From: Takifugu bimaculatus
Taxonomy: Eukaryota; Chordata; Actinopteri; Tetraodontiformes; Tetraodontidae
NCBI GenBank assembly: GCA_004026145.2
Contig: SWLE01000609.1
Span: forward strand, 58,109 to 122,108
Length of the DNA stretch: 64,000 bases
Direction: 5' to 3'
A program made the translations under genes and the position numbers. Under the pieces are notes generated by a model that was not told the DNA's origin, searched no databases, and saw only the letters and a program-made list of their open reading frames with translations. Below are positions 9,044-19,800 of this stretch, piece after piece (the first letter of the stretch is position 1; each line of letters starts with the position of its first letter).

Positions 9044-11880
9044 ATGCACGAGCTGTGGGTCTCGTGCCTCCTCTTCTGCTTCGCTGTGACGTCGGCAGGT
9101 GAGAACTCCACCGTGGAGGCGGCTTTGATAGATTATTGATGATTGATTATATATCTGATGGGAGGAGTTGGAGGTTCCGCGTGCAGGAGGCGGCTGCTCA
9201 CGCGCCTCAGCATCTCCCGCCTCGCACGGATCAATATAGTGATTAGAGTTTGTAGCGTTCGGATCAAAGCTGTTCCCGAGCTCGAGGCTGGTGAGGACTT
9301 TAGATGCTGCAGCAGCCCTGCAGGTCCCCCAGAGCCCGTCATAGTCTCAGTGACCCCGGAGCAGCAGCAGCTCCGGCTCAGGTGTGAAGGTGTGAGAGTG
9401 ACGTTGCTGTTTGATCCTCCAGAGCCGACGCGCATCAGGATGGTGGTGAAGGAAGACAGCGAGGTCGTGTTAAACTGCTCCGCTTCCGGCAGCGTCAGGG
9501 ACCAAGTGTTCGACTGGAAGAAAGACGACGACGTGGAAGTCTTCCTCTACGACCGGGGCAGCACCTATGGGAGCGGCAGGAGCGGCCAGAGCTCCCAGTT
9601 CGTTGGACGAGTCGCTCATTTTCCAGAAGCTCTGGATTTGGGAAACGCGTCGATCAAGATCAAAAAGGCCGAAGTGCGCGACAGCGGGAATTACACCTGC
9701 ACATTTCCACATTCTGCTCCAGTCCTACGATCTGAGATTTCCCTTGTGGTGGGTGAGTTTCTCCACCCAACACACAGGAAGGTGTTTCCACAGGTGACAC
9801 TGGCGCCAGCGTGACGTCAGCGGCTGAACGCTGGTGGTAAAAGCGTGAAAGAGCTGAGGATGGGCCACATTTATGGACTAGAACAGACATTATATCAGTG
9901 CCCGAGACTGGTTAGGATCCTTTAGTGAAGCAATAATTCACCTGTGGTTAAACCGTAGTTAAGCCACGCCCCTTCCGGACAGGTAGGTTCAAATACCTGC
10001 GAGCGAAGATAATATAAATACGACAAAAGGAAATTAAATAGAGTCAAAGAGGATTTAATGTTCCGAAGTTGCATCTAATCCGACGGGAGCAGAAGACAAA
10101 TGCAACAGTCTGCACACACAAAGCAACATTTACATATTTACACTGGAGATTGGAACAAACATCACGCTACAAACATGTGGAGATGAGCAGAAGCTGAAAT
10201 ATAGAATTAAATCACAACACAACGCTTCTATGAAACAGTCTGATCTGTGAAACAGATGTCACAATGTTGTTTCGTTACGACTTTAAATGTGTCTAAATGA
10301 CAATATTAATGCTCTTTTTTTCTAAATGTCACCTGTGTGTAAAGTTGCTAATTTCAGACACAATTTCTAACATTCTGTCCTTTGTGTTTTTGCCTTTCAG
10401 AGTGCATCTTAAAAGTTCGACCACCGGGAGAAGGTGAGTGCAGGAATCCTGGAAAAAGGTCGGATTAAATGAAGTTTTCCTGTTTTTACACAGACAAACA
10501 GATGAGATTGTTTGATGCGTTTGTTAATGTGATAAAAGGGGAATTAAATGTGATATTTTGACCATTTCAACCATTTTAATTGGAAGTTCATTTTAATGTT
10601 TTCTATTTTAATCAGTGCAAGAGTTTAAGGTTTTTACTTTTATTCAGGTGTCAAATGATGTTGAACAGGATTTTAAATAATCACTTTAAAAAACCTGAAA
10701 TTTGGAGTTTTCTCCTACATTTAAACAATTTAAAGCCCTTAATTTCCCCTCAAAGATCATCTTTCCATTTTGATTTTCTTTAATGACCCATTTGTGACTG
10801 TGGATGCTCACAGGTGCCTCTCCAGAACCGCTGATCCGGATCTTTGAAGGAGGACCATACCGGGCGCTGCTGCAGTGTGAGGTTAAAGGAGCTCATCCCA
10901 GACCTGCCGTCCAGGTTCAGGACAGCTCTGGACGTGTCCTTCCTGATCTGGAGACAAAGTCTAAAGAGAGAGACGGAGGCTTCTACGTCACTGTCAGAGC
11001 CGACGTGAGCAAGAGCGGCGACTACAGCTGTGTGGTCACACAGGAGGAGTTTTGTCACCAGATTAGCTCAACTACCTTCGTTTACATTGGTGAGTTATGG
11101 ATTTACACTACGGCTACTAATAATTAATATTTGTAATTATTTTAATACTTTAAACTGTTTACAAACGGCAGTAAAATTCCATCAGACTGCACAGGAAGCT
11201 GCAGCGCAGCAGACAGGATGTGACATCATAGCGTGATGACACACCTGTGAGTCCCAGTCAGGTGATGCAGCTGCTCTGCTGGTACCGGTCAGACGTGACT
11301 GGACTCACCTGACCGGTGCAGCTCTGCCAGGATCCTCCACACATTCTGGTTCCATGAAGTCTCTCAGAAGTGTCTCTGGACCCGATGGTCCTCGGATCAG
11401 CACCCACGACGAGCCTGGAGGGAGATTAGAGCTTTCTAACGATGACGCGGTCAGACGAGCACCAGCGTGACAACGGCTGCTGTGTTCCTCCTCTGATCCT
11501 CATGTTTAACACTTATTGTGCTTATTAACGACAGATTAGTCAGATTATAAATTGGCCTGTTAATGAGTGACATCAAAGCTTGTGTGACATCATCTCAAAT
11601 GATCCAGTTTTCACCAAAATCCAGAGAATTCAGCAGAATCCAACATTGTTCAGAGTCTCTGCTGCGGTGGCCAGCAGGGGGCGCTGCAGAGAACATGAGG
11701 GGAATTTAATTTAATTTAATTACAGGACAGGTCAGATGGGATTTTGGTAAAAGTGATTAAACTCGGTTAATTTCTTCATGATCGTGGTCGTTGTTGGGAA
11801 ATGTTTTATATTAACGGGTCAGAGGGCGGAAACGTTGAGTTCTGATGAGCCTGAATCACTAACGGTCATTTTATTCTGGT

Positions 11881-11957
<77 letters not shown>

Positions 11958-12862
11958 ATTTACTTTTATGTGGGGAAACTCCTCAGAAAACAGAATTATG
12001 ATATTTAATCGTGGGCTTATTAAAGATTAATGAACACATTCAAACTAAAACTTAATTTTGAGCAACAAACAAAAGATGAAAAGACGTCAAACAGATTAAA
12101 GTGTCGTCCAGTGAGTGATGCTGATAGACTGTTGCTATGGCAACAGGCCGTCATGATGCTGTTGCTGACAGGTTGTTTTAATGACTGATGATGATGATGA
12201 TGAAGAAACAACAGTGGTGTTTATGGTGGCGCTGACCTGGTGTCTCCATGGTGATGAAGGTCTCCTGATGCAGCAGCTCAGGTGCTCACAGGAGCTTTAA
12301 AGGTGCCTTTAACTCCTCCCGTCAGGTGAGTTTCAGCCAATCAGCTGAGGCCTCCAGGTGATGACGTCATCACTTTAACAGCCCATCAGACCTGCAGCAA
12401 CTGATTAAACCAGGAATTAATCAGGAAACTCAGCCTGGTTTTAAACTCTGAAATGGTTAAAATTCACATTTTCAGAGGAAATGAAGAGAAGATGAAAATG
12501 GAGAGAAAGAAACGGAGACGACTCGTCCTCTTTAACTCCTCCCTCTCTTTCAGGGCCGTCCTGGAGCATGTTCATTGGTGTAGTTGGAGGTATTGTCGGT
12601 CTGGTGTTTGCCATCGCAGCCCTCGTTTATTACTTCAAGTTTAGGGCCGTTAAAGGTAATTATTAATGAAATAGTGTAAATGTTTAATGGTGAAATACTT
12701 GTAATGATCAGAGCACCGACGTGATGTTTGATGGTTGAGGCTGGAAGCTGCTTGAATCATTCTCTCCTGTCTTTAGGTAAACTGGCAACAGTTTCTAACA
12801 GGTTCACCACTTTCCGCTTCAACAGACGAGGAGTTGCGTCGTCTGGAGAACCAGGCACCTGA
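9044..12862 (+). CDS. B7/butyrophilin-like V-C immunoglobulin receptor, gene 1 (intact)
   Basis: Six exons, all joined in phase 1: 9044-9098 (signal peptide MHELWVSCLLFCFAVTSA), 9423-9752 (V-set), 10401-10433 (linker), 10814-11089 (C-type), 12554-12655 (transmembrane), 12777-12862 (tail, stop TGA). The predicted type I membrane protein has 293 aa. The V domain has Cys37, Trp50 and Cys111 in DSGNYTC. The second domain has Cys161 and Cys212 and the B7/butyrophilin-style HPRPAVQ..DSSGRVLP motif, but Val174 replaces the usual strand-C Trp. The linker contains an extra Cys130 that could pair chains. The membrane helix is about residues 238-258, followed by a basic tail. N-glycosylation sequons include NCS, NAS and NYT. 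An upstream acceptor at about 9330 would lengthen the V exon. Such proteins usually act as surface co-signalling ligands; the exact orthologue is unknown. Confidence 0.75.
11881..11953 (+). repeat. (CA)n microsatellite at the position of a lost 18-nt exon
   Basis: About 36 CA units follow TCTGGTC. In gene 3 the same position reads TCTGGTCCACAG followed by an 18-nt phase-1 exon and a GTGAGT donor (46740-46757). Here exon and donor are gone, replaced by repeat. Confidence 0.85.
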
Positions 12863-12910
12863 GCCTGATGGACCGGTCTGATTGTCCACCACAGGTTCTG
12901 TTGGTTACAG

Positions 12911-13068
12911 ATGTATTTGAACGCTCCGCAGCAGCCGGAGCTGATGTTGCTGTAATCATTCCTGAAAACATTCCCATTTCATATTCCCAGCTCTCAGCCA
13001 CTGATGGGCTGCACCCACCTGGGCCAGAGCTCCTTTTGAAAATGAGTCCAACTTCACCTCATGTCTGA
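12911..13068 (+). CDS. Candidate alternative terminal exon with ITIM, gene 1
   Basis: A 158-nt open segment begins after the acceptor-like GGTTACAG (AG at 12909-12910) and ends at TGA 13066-13068. Entered in phase 1, as every intron of this gene would deliver, it encodes 52 residues beginning DVFERSAAAGADVAV and ending MSPTSPHV. It contains ISYSQL, a match to the ITIM consensus (S/I/V/L)xYxx(I/V/L), which recruits SH2 phosphatases when phosphorylated. Joined to the TM exon at 12655 it would give a 317-aa protein with the ITIM Tyr at about 290. If the short tail exon is used instead, this segment is 3' UTR. Length and frame are the same in four of five copies. Splicing is inferred, not shown. 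Confidence 0.45.
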
Positions 13069-14459
13069 CTTCTTCAAACATTCTGGAATTTTACAGGAGT
13101 GTAAACGGGAGATTTTGGTCATGTGACAGGAAACAGGAAGCTTTTATTTATGATCTGACGCAGGAATAAACAGCTAATTTGTACTTTAAACAGCTTCAGC
13201 TGGGACTCAGGGCACTGTTACCTATTGTTTGTCTGTTGCTACTTTATTTTCATGGTTGAAAGTTGAATGATTTGTTAATAATCGTAATTTGAGGGAAACG
13301 TGGGTCCGTTCATGATCGGCTCCGTTTTACTGCCCCCTGCTGTCGGTGTTCAGAATTACTGGGGAATGCATTCATTATGAAAATGATCCATTTCAGTTTT
13401 TGCTTTATTTAGTTAGAGTTTGTACTTTTTTCTTTTTAAAATACATTTTTACTGTTTTTTTAAATCATAAAAGTCCACTGGTTAACTTTATTATTTCTAT
13501 TCAAGGTAGTTTTCTGTGTCAACTGGACTGTTTTTGTTCTCTTTTGAAGATGTTTCACCTTCTATCCAAAAAATTCTGTTATTTTTTTAATCTCCTTAAT
13601 TTGAATAATTATTGTTCAGTTTGTTTAAGAAGGCGAATTAATTACAGTTTGAAAGAAACTGAAGCCTTAAATCCCAAGATTGTGAACCAAAGTGATGGAG
13701 CAGGTTGAAAGGTAAAAACTTATGGAAGTCAGTTAAATACATTAAATCAGGTGTAATAAATAATTTTGAAAGGCTAAATCAAGGAACTGATCCATGATAA
13801 AGGTTTAAAATCATATATGGAAAATTCTGGTCGTAATTTATCAATTGAGAAGCAAAAAGGAAATTTTAGTATGGAAAATATAGGATATATTCTGCTCTCT
13901 GCCACCTTTCATTCAAGTGCTGTTTTCATGAAAATATATCTGCTTTTTCTTTATGTAATAAAATCTATTCATTAAATGAAATGTCTTATTTGTCCGGTCA
14001 AGAGAGAGTGGAAGGTCTTTACACTGTTATTACACTTCAGATTCATTCAGTTCACATATGAAGATAGAACAATCACAAATATGGAGCCATAAAGGGAGAT
14101 GTGCCAGACTGAGAGAGCCCAGAACCAGAACCTGCTGGTCCAGAGTCCCTCATAAAATAATAGAATCAGTTTGTGTTGGTTCCTTCACTCTGAACACCTC
14201 GTTAAACATCCCAACATTATATTTATGAGTTCATATCTACGTTTTAATCTATTTTCCAACCTTTAAAATGGTCAGTAACACAAAAGCATCACATTTCTCC
14301 GGCAGCACATGAAAGTTTCAAGATTCCAAAACTATGAAGCTCCTGGTGCGGCTGCATGAGGCCGGAAGTAGCTGTGGGTCCGTCTTCTAAAAGTGTCCCC
14401 CGCTGCTGCGCTGCGGTTGGTTCCACAACACGCAGCACGTTCAGTTCCAAACTTTGAAG
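13069..14459 (+). other. Spacer downstream of gene 1
   Basis: Continues the gene's 3' region: candidate AATAAA near 13164, and the empty ERV target CAGAATTACTGGGG at about 13350. Then AT-rich sequence with a short fish repeat (AAGATGTTTCACCTTCTATCC, about 13546). No coding potential recognised. Confidence 0.6.
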
Positions 14460-14547
14460 ATGAGTTCAGACGTTTGTGTTGGAAGTGTTTGTGTACCTTT
14501 ACGAAATCTGCAGAACTCGATCCAGTCGGTCAGAGACCGAGTCAAAG
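14460..14547 (+). CDS. Conserved 29-codon candidate first exon of an unknown gene
   Basis: An ATG (14460) opens 29 codons (MSSDVCVGSVCVPLRNLQ...) ending in a good donor, AAAG/GTAAAG, in phase 1. It is preceded by a GC-richer stretch. The same 88 bp occur at 39473 and 49412 with the donor kept; the 49412 copy has one Cys-to-Arg change. No following exon is visible. Product not recognised. It may be a first exon copied with the Ig unit, or chance conservation in a young duplication. Confidence 0.3.
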
Positions 14548-15519
14548 GTAAAGATCACTTCAGACGGATCTAGAAATGGCAGCTAGCTAACGCTCCTCAA
14601 CGAGCTACTGGCCTGATGTGTCGCTCAAGTGAAGATAAAATCGTGACCGTCGCCAATAAAACAACACTCAAACCTTCATTTAAACCGTTTTAATATATCA
14701 CATATCTCAGACAGTACAGAGATTTAAAGGGTTCAGTGATCCTCTTCGTTGGTGCCCAAATGGTACACACACACACACACCCTCCCACTCACACACACCC
14801 ACACACACACACCCTCCCATGATGCCAGAATTGTCCTCCTGGACTCTTGATCTGCTCCTCTTTCAACACTTGTTTCATTGTTAATCACAATATTTAAATA
14901 TCAGCCAACACTGATTAGAACACGTTCTTGATGACTTCCCTACGTTGCCATGACAACCATAAATGAGGCAATTCTAAGACCAGAGACCATAATTGTTTTC
15001 CTATTTTATGTAATTAAACTTGTATTAAACTCTAAACTTTTGTCTTCCTGTAATTAATTTTGCCATTTCTAAATATAATTGATCATCTAATACATTTTAA
15101 AATAATGTAATATTTTATAAATTAATACATTTGTGGAAGTTTGAGGGAAACAAACAGGAGATAAAATGGAAAACACAGATTACACCATAAATCTGGTTAT
15201 TATAAAGGGAAAATGAAAGAAAATCAACATTGTCAGAGGAGAATTCACCACATTTGTTCTCCCGTCGTGTTCGTGACGAGAACAAAACAGATAAAACTGA
15301 TATTTAGACTTTGACAGCAGCTTTGGGACGAGATGAGGGATTGATAAAGACCCGGAATGTTTTAGAGCCCTTATTAGGCTGATCTTTGGTGTCTGACGGA
15401 CTTTATCCCAACTATAAACCGATAAAAGCTTTAAATCCACGTCCGCGCTGACAACAGCGCCCCCTGCTGGCCGGAGCCTCCGCTGCACCACAGAGGTGAA
15501 AAGTGCAGAAACACGATGT
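14548..15519 (+). other. Spacer between gene 1 and LINE
   Basis: AT-rich, with CA-rich patches at 14765-14815. It includes the empty hAT target ATCTAATA at about 15085, matching the occupied site at 49995-50815. No gene seen. Confidence 0.6.
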
Positions 15520-15665
15520 GTTTAGATGTATAGATGAGTAGATGTATAGATTTGTAGGAGTGTAGATGTGTAGATGAGTATATGTATAGATTTGTAGGAG
15601 TGTAGATGTGTAGATGAGTATATGTATAGATTTGTAGATGAGTAGATGTATAGATGTGTAGGAGT
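15520..15665 (+). repeat. GTAGATGTATAGATGA-type minisatellite
   Basis: Irregular repeats of 15-19 bp (GATGAGTAGATGTATAGAT, TTTGTAGGAGTGTAGATG). The same repeat family also begins right after each LINE 3' tail (4557, 8366, 22550, 42991, 53224, 60015), so the LINE probably inserted inside this minisatellite. Confidence 0.8.
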
Positions 15666-16480
15666 GTCCTGCACTCCATCCACCTCCTGACTAAAGCACA
15701 TGCACGCCACCACTCTGCCCCCCACTCACTCACATCTACGCTCACCCCCCCACGCTGCACCATACATGCCTCTCCATCACTACTCCCATGTCTGCCATCA
15801 GCATCACAGCTCATTCACTCCATTGAAACCATCATTTCATACGGACAGAAACCCAGGACTGTTTCCAGACGCAACAGTGCTTTTATCGTTCCCATGAAAA
15901 GACAGGATGAGCGCACGTTCAGCACGGACATAAAGATGGCCGTGCTGAACGTGCGCTCTCTTTTAAACACATCTGTTATAGTAAACGACTTAATTTTAGA
16001 CAGAAACCTCGATGGTATTCTCCTCACTGAGACATGGCACTGATGCACCTGCTGTTCTCACAGAGGCTTGCCCCCCAGGTTTGATCTTTTTATTTTCTAC
16101 AAGGGGGGGGGGGTAGGAAAGGAGGTGGAACCACTTCAATAACAAGGACCGAAATGTCATCAAGTGAGGTCTCTTTTAATAAGTTTCCATCATTTGAGCA
16201 TCATGCCTTTGTTTTTAGCAGCCCTCCTGTTCTATGCATAACAGTTTACAGACCACCCCAATACTCCCCCTCTTTTATCAGCCAATTCTCGGAATTTTTA
16301 TCAATCATTTACGCTACATACAACAGGATTTTAATAACTGGTGATTTTAATCTACACATCAACAACGCCGTGGACCCAGTGTCCAGAGAATTTTTAACCC
16401 TCCTTCACAGTTTGGATTTTAAACAACCGACCCACAGCAGAGGGCGCACCCTGGACCTGGTCATAACCTATGGCCTGTCT
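15666..16480 (+). pseudogene. L2-type LINE 5' part with endonuclease domain (broken)
   Basis: The + strand encodes an upstream Pro/Ser/His-rich stretch, then the N-terminal motif VLNVRSLLN at about 15940, LTETWH at about 16040, and after a frame change GDFNLHINN (about 16340) and RTLDLVITYG (16448-16477). These are hallmarks of the APE-type endonuclease of CR1/L2-group LINEs, which nicks the target for reverse transcription. Stops and frameshifts disrupt it (stop after LTETWH, 16042). The RT is missing: sequence passes into a minisatellite and then BEL. The same 5' part is at 51389-51632. Confidence 0.75.
15909..15958 (+). repeat. Perfect 19-bp inverted repeat inside the LINE
   Basis: GAGCGCACGTTCAGCACGG at 15909-15927 is exactly repeated in reverse complement at 15940-15958, with a 12-nt loop. 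The right arm encodes the conserved VLNVRSL region of the LINE; the left arm looks like its inverted copy. Confidence 0.95.
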
Positions 16481-16790
16481 GTAGGTGGGTCCCCTGGACC
16501 TGGTCATGACCTATGGCCTGTCCGTGGGTGGGTCCCCTGGACCTGGTCATGACCTATGGCCTGTCCGTGGGTGGGTCCCCTGGACCTGGTCATAACCTAT
16601 GGCCTGTCCGTGGGTGGGTCCCCTGGACCTGGTCATAACCTATGGCCTGTCTGTAGGTGGGTCCCCTGGACCTGGTCATAACCTATGGCCTGTCCGTAGG
16701 TGGGTCCCCTGGACCTGGTCATAACCTATGGCCTGTCCGTGGGTGGGTCCCCTGGTCATAACCTATGGCCTGTCCGTGGGTGGGTCCCCC
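16440..16790 (+). repeat. 43-bp minisatellite grown from LINE coding sequence
   Basis: About eight copies of a 43-bp unit (core CCTGGACCTGGTCATAACC, then TATGGCCTGTCCGTGGGTG) follow the endonuclease codons RTLDLVITYGLSVG, which the unit itself encodes. Units differ at a few bases; the last is shortened. The array stops at the BEL junction (16790/16791). Confidence 0.9.
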
Positions 16791-16870
16791 TTAACTCAAA
16801 ACTAAGAGCCATCAAATTAAAACTATTAACATAATAGAAATAATCTTTCTTAACTAAAATAAATCTTTTC

Positions 16871-19800
16871 TTACATATTGTCCATTGTGTTTACATGCTT
16901 CCTGCAAAAGGCATAACTTCTGCACAGACCTCTCCAGGGTGCTGTTTTTGTCTGCAACTTCACCCTCACAGTTCCACTGGAATCAGGGAAAGTTAGTACT
17001 ATTCTTCCCATGATCCACGTGCTTCGTGGGGATGAACTGTCCACTACTAGCACCACATCTCCAGGTTCAAAGTTCCTTTTTTGTCTCGTCCACTTCTGGC
17101 GTTCCTGTAGGAGGGGTAAGTATTCACGAGTCCACCTACGCCAGAATAGATCCGCAAGATACTGTACCTGCCTCCAACGCTTTCTTGCGTATAGGTCATC
17201 CTTGTTGAAGATTCCTGGTGGCATGTTGGGCTGGGTCTTCATCAACAGCAGATGGTTGGGAGTCAGAGGTTCAATGTCGCATGGATCATCTGACACACTT
17301 GTTATGGGTCGGCCATTTATTATACTTTCCACCTCACAAAGAAGGGTTTGAAGACTGTCGTCTGTGAGGGTCTGTTCCTTTAGCAGAGCGCCGAGAATCC
17401 TACGCACTGTACGTATTTGCCGCTCCCATATTCCTCCTTGATGTGAGGCAGCTGGACTATTGAAAATCCATTTGATGCCCCTCTCTTGCATTGTCTTCTC
17501 CATCTCTGATTGGTCCAGGTTTTTTACAGCTTCTCTCAATTCCTTCTCGGCACCAACAAAATTGGTGCCATTGTCGGAACGCATTATGGAGATCTGTCCT
17601 CTTCTACTTATGAAACGACAAAGGACATTGATACAAGCACTTGTGTCAAGACTATCTGCCACCTCGATATGCACTGCCCTGATGGTGAGGCAGGTGAACA
17701 TCACACCGTACCTTTTAACAGTGCTCTGGCCCCGTTTCACTTCGAATGGGCCAAAGTAATCAATTCCAACATTGGTAAACGGCGGTTTGTCTGGTAAAAG
17801 ACGATCTTCCAGCAGAGGTGCCATTTTTTGTTCTCCAACTTGTCCTCGAAGTCTTCTGCAGACCGTGCATTTAGATATGATCTTCCTGATGGATGAGGTT
17901 GCTTGAGGGATCCAAAACCTTTGTCTCAACTGCGATAACATGTAGTTGCGCCCAGAGTGACCGATCTTCTCATGGATTTCATTCAGTATGAGAATTGCAA
18001 CTCTGGAGTGTTTGGAGAGTATCACAGGATGTTTGGTCTCAGCTGGCATGGCCGCTCTGTTGAGCCGTCCTCCTACTCTCAGGAAGCCATCTTGCAACAT
18101 GGGATCAAGCCTGTACAGCTGGCTGCTTTTCTTGACAGGCTTATTGCTGCAGAGAGCTCTAATTTCCTCAGGAAAGCATTGACTTTGGCTGTACCGGATG
18201 ATTTCTGCCTCTGCTGTCATCAGCTGCTCAAAGGTAACAGATCTCCTTTCCATAGTACTTCTGTACTTTTCCATGTTCTGTTGCACAATCACCTTCTGCT
18301 TCTCTGGATCCTTTTTGGATTGACTGGTCTCACTTAGAAACTCTTTCCTTTTGTTTTTCAGGTGGATCATCAACTTTCTAACTTCCATAATCCATGCAAC
18401 CGCCCTCTTCAACCGGTTCCAACTGTCGTAGTATTGAAGTAATTTGGACATACAGTCAAACTTTTCATCGATTGTGATGGTGTTTACTGTGATAGTTTTA
18501 ACCTCTGGATCATTCTGCATGTTCTGATTCATGTTTTCTGGTCTCTGTGGCCATTCACTTTCTGGCTGTAAAAGGAACTGTGGGCCATTTATCCAGTCTC
18601 TATCTTGCATCAAGCTTCTAGCTTTCAGACCCCTGGTCGCCTTGTCAGCCGGGTTCTGCGACGTCCTGACATACCTCCACTGCGATGGCTTGGTGGCCTC
18701 TCGTATGAGTGTAATCCTGTTTGCCACGAAGGTCTTGTAGCGGGCAGTCTCGCTGTCTATGTATTTCAGGACCGTTGTGCTGTCAGTCCAGAAGATTGAC
18801 TGCTGGAGTGGGATCTGCATTTCCTCCTGCAGCATTCTGTCCACCTTCACTGCAACTACTGCTGCAGTCAACTCTAGCCTTGGAACGGTGATCTGTTTTA
18901 GCGGCGAAACTCTAGACTTCCCCATCGCAAGTGAACAGTGGATCCTGCCCTTGTCATTCTCCAGAACGAGGTAAGATGCTGTGCCATAGGCAACCTCGCT
19001 TGCATCAGAAAAATGGTGCAACCTGGCCACCTTTGTGGTTCCAAAGTTCTTGGGTTTGACACATCTACTGATGCTGAAGCCTGAGACGAGAGTAAGATCT
19101 TCCAGCCACTTATACCATCGTTCTGTCCGGGAGTCACTGAATTCCTCATCCCATCCTAGCTTTTCTTTACACAAGTCCCTCATAAGAAGCTTGGCAGGGA
19201 GTATCAGTGGTACTAGGAAGCCAAGAGGGTCGTAAGTAGAATTTACGACAGAGAGAATTCCTCTTCTCGTCTTGGGCTTGTCCTGTGACTTGATTCGGTA
19301 AGTAAACGTATCATCTTCCGTACACCATTGCACTCCTAGAGCTCGCTCTGTGGGCAAGTCATCCTGTGCGAGATCCAGGTCTTTCAGCTCAGTAGCTCGG
19401 AGTTCTGCAGGAATGGATGACAAGACTCTCCTGCTGTTACTGACCCACTTTGTGAGGCTAAACCCTCCCTCAGCACACAGGTCTCGAAGGCTCTTTACCA
19501 GGGCAACTGCTTCTTCCTCTGTAGCCACAGATTTCAAACAGTCATCTACATAAAAATTACGTAGAACCGTTTCCACGGCTTCTGGGGCTGCGGTGCCTCT
19601 TCTATCTTCTGCCGTTCTGCGTAGCGCATAAGAAGCAACACTAGGGGATGAAGTTGCTCCGAAAAGATGTACGACCATCCTATACTCCTTTACAGGTGCG
19701 CTAAGGTCACCATTCGGCCACCACAAAAAACGCAACAGGTCTGCATCTGTCCCCGGAACTCTGACCTGATAAAACATGGACTCAATGTCCGCCATCATCG

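Noticed and set aside
9143..9422. In-frame upstream extension of the V exon as part of the protein
   Set aside because: A stronger acceptor (polypyrimidine then TCCTCCAG) sits at 9422 and gives a normal V-domain start; the upstream stretch reads like intron and gains about 150 bp in gene 3. Kept only as an alternative.
9965..10010. SINE-like B-box (GGTTCAAATACC) in intron 2
   Set aside because: No A-box at the right distance and no tail or target duplication.
15520..15665. Spaced repeats resembling a CRISPR array
   Set aside because: Repeats are short, irregular and contiguous without unique spacers, in an animal genome; this is a minisatellite.
15815..16048. Minus-strand 77-codon ORF over the LINE start
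   Set aside because: It exists because the 19-bp inverted repeat makes both strands read alike; no other support.
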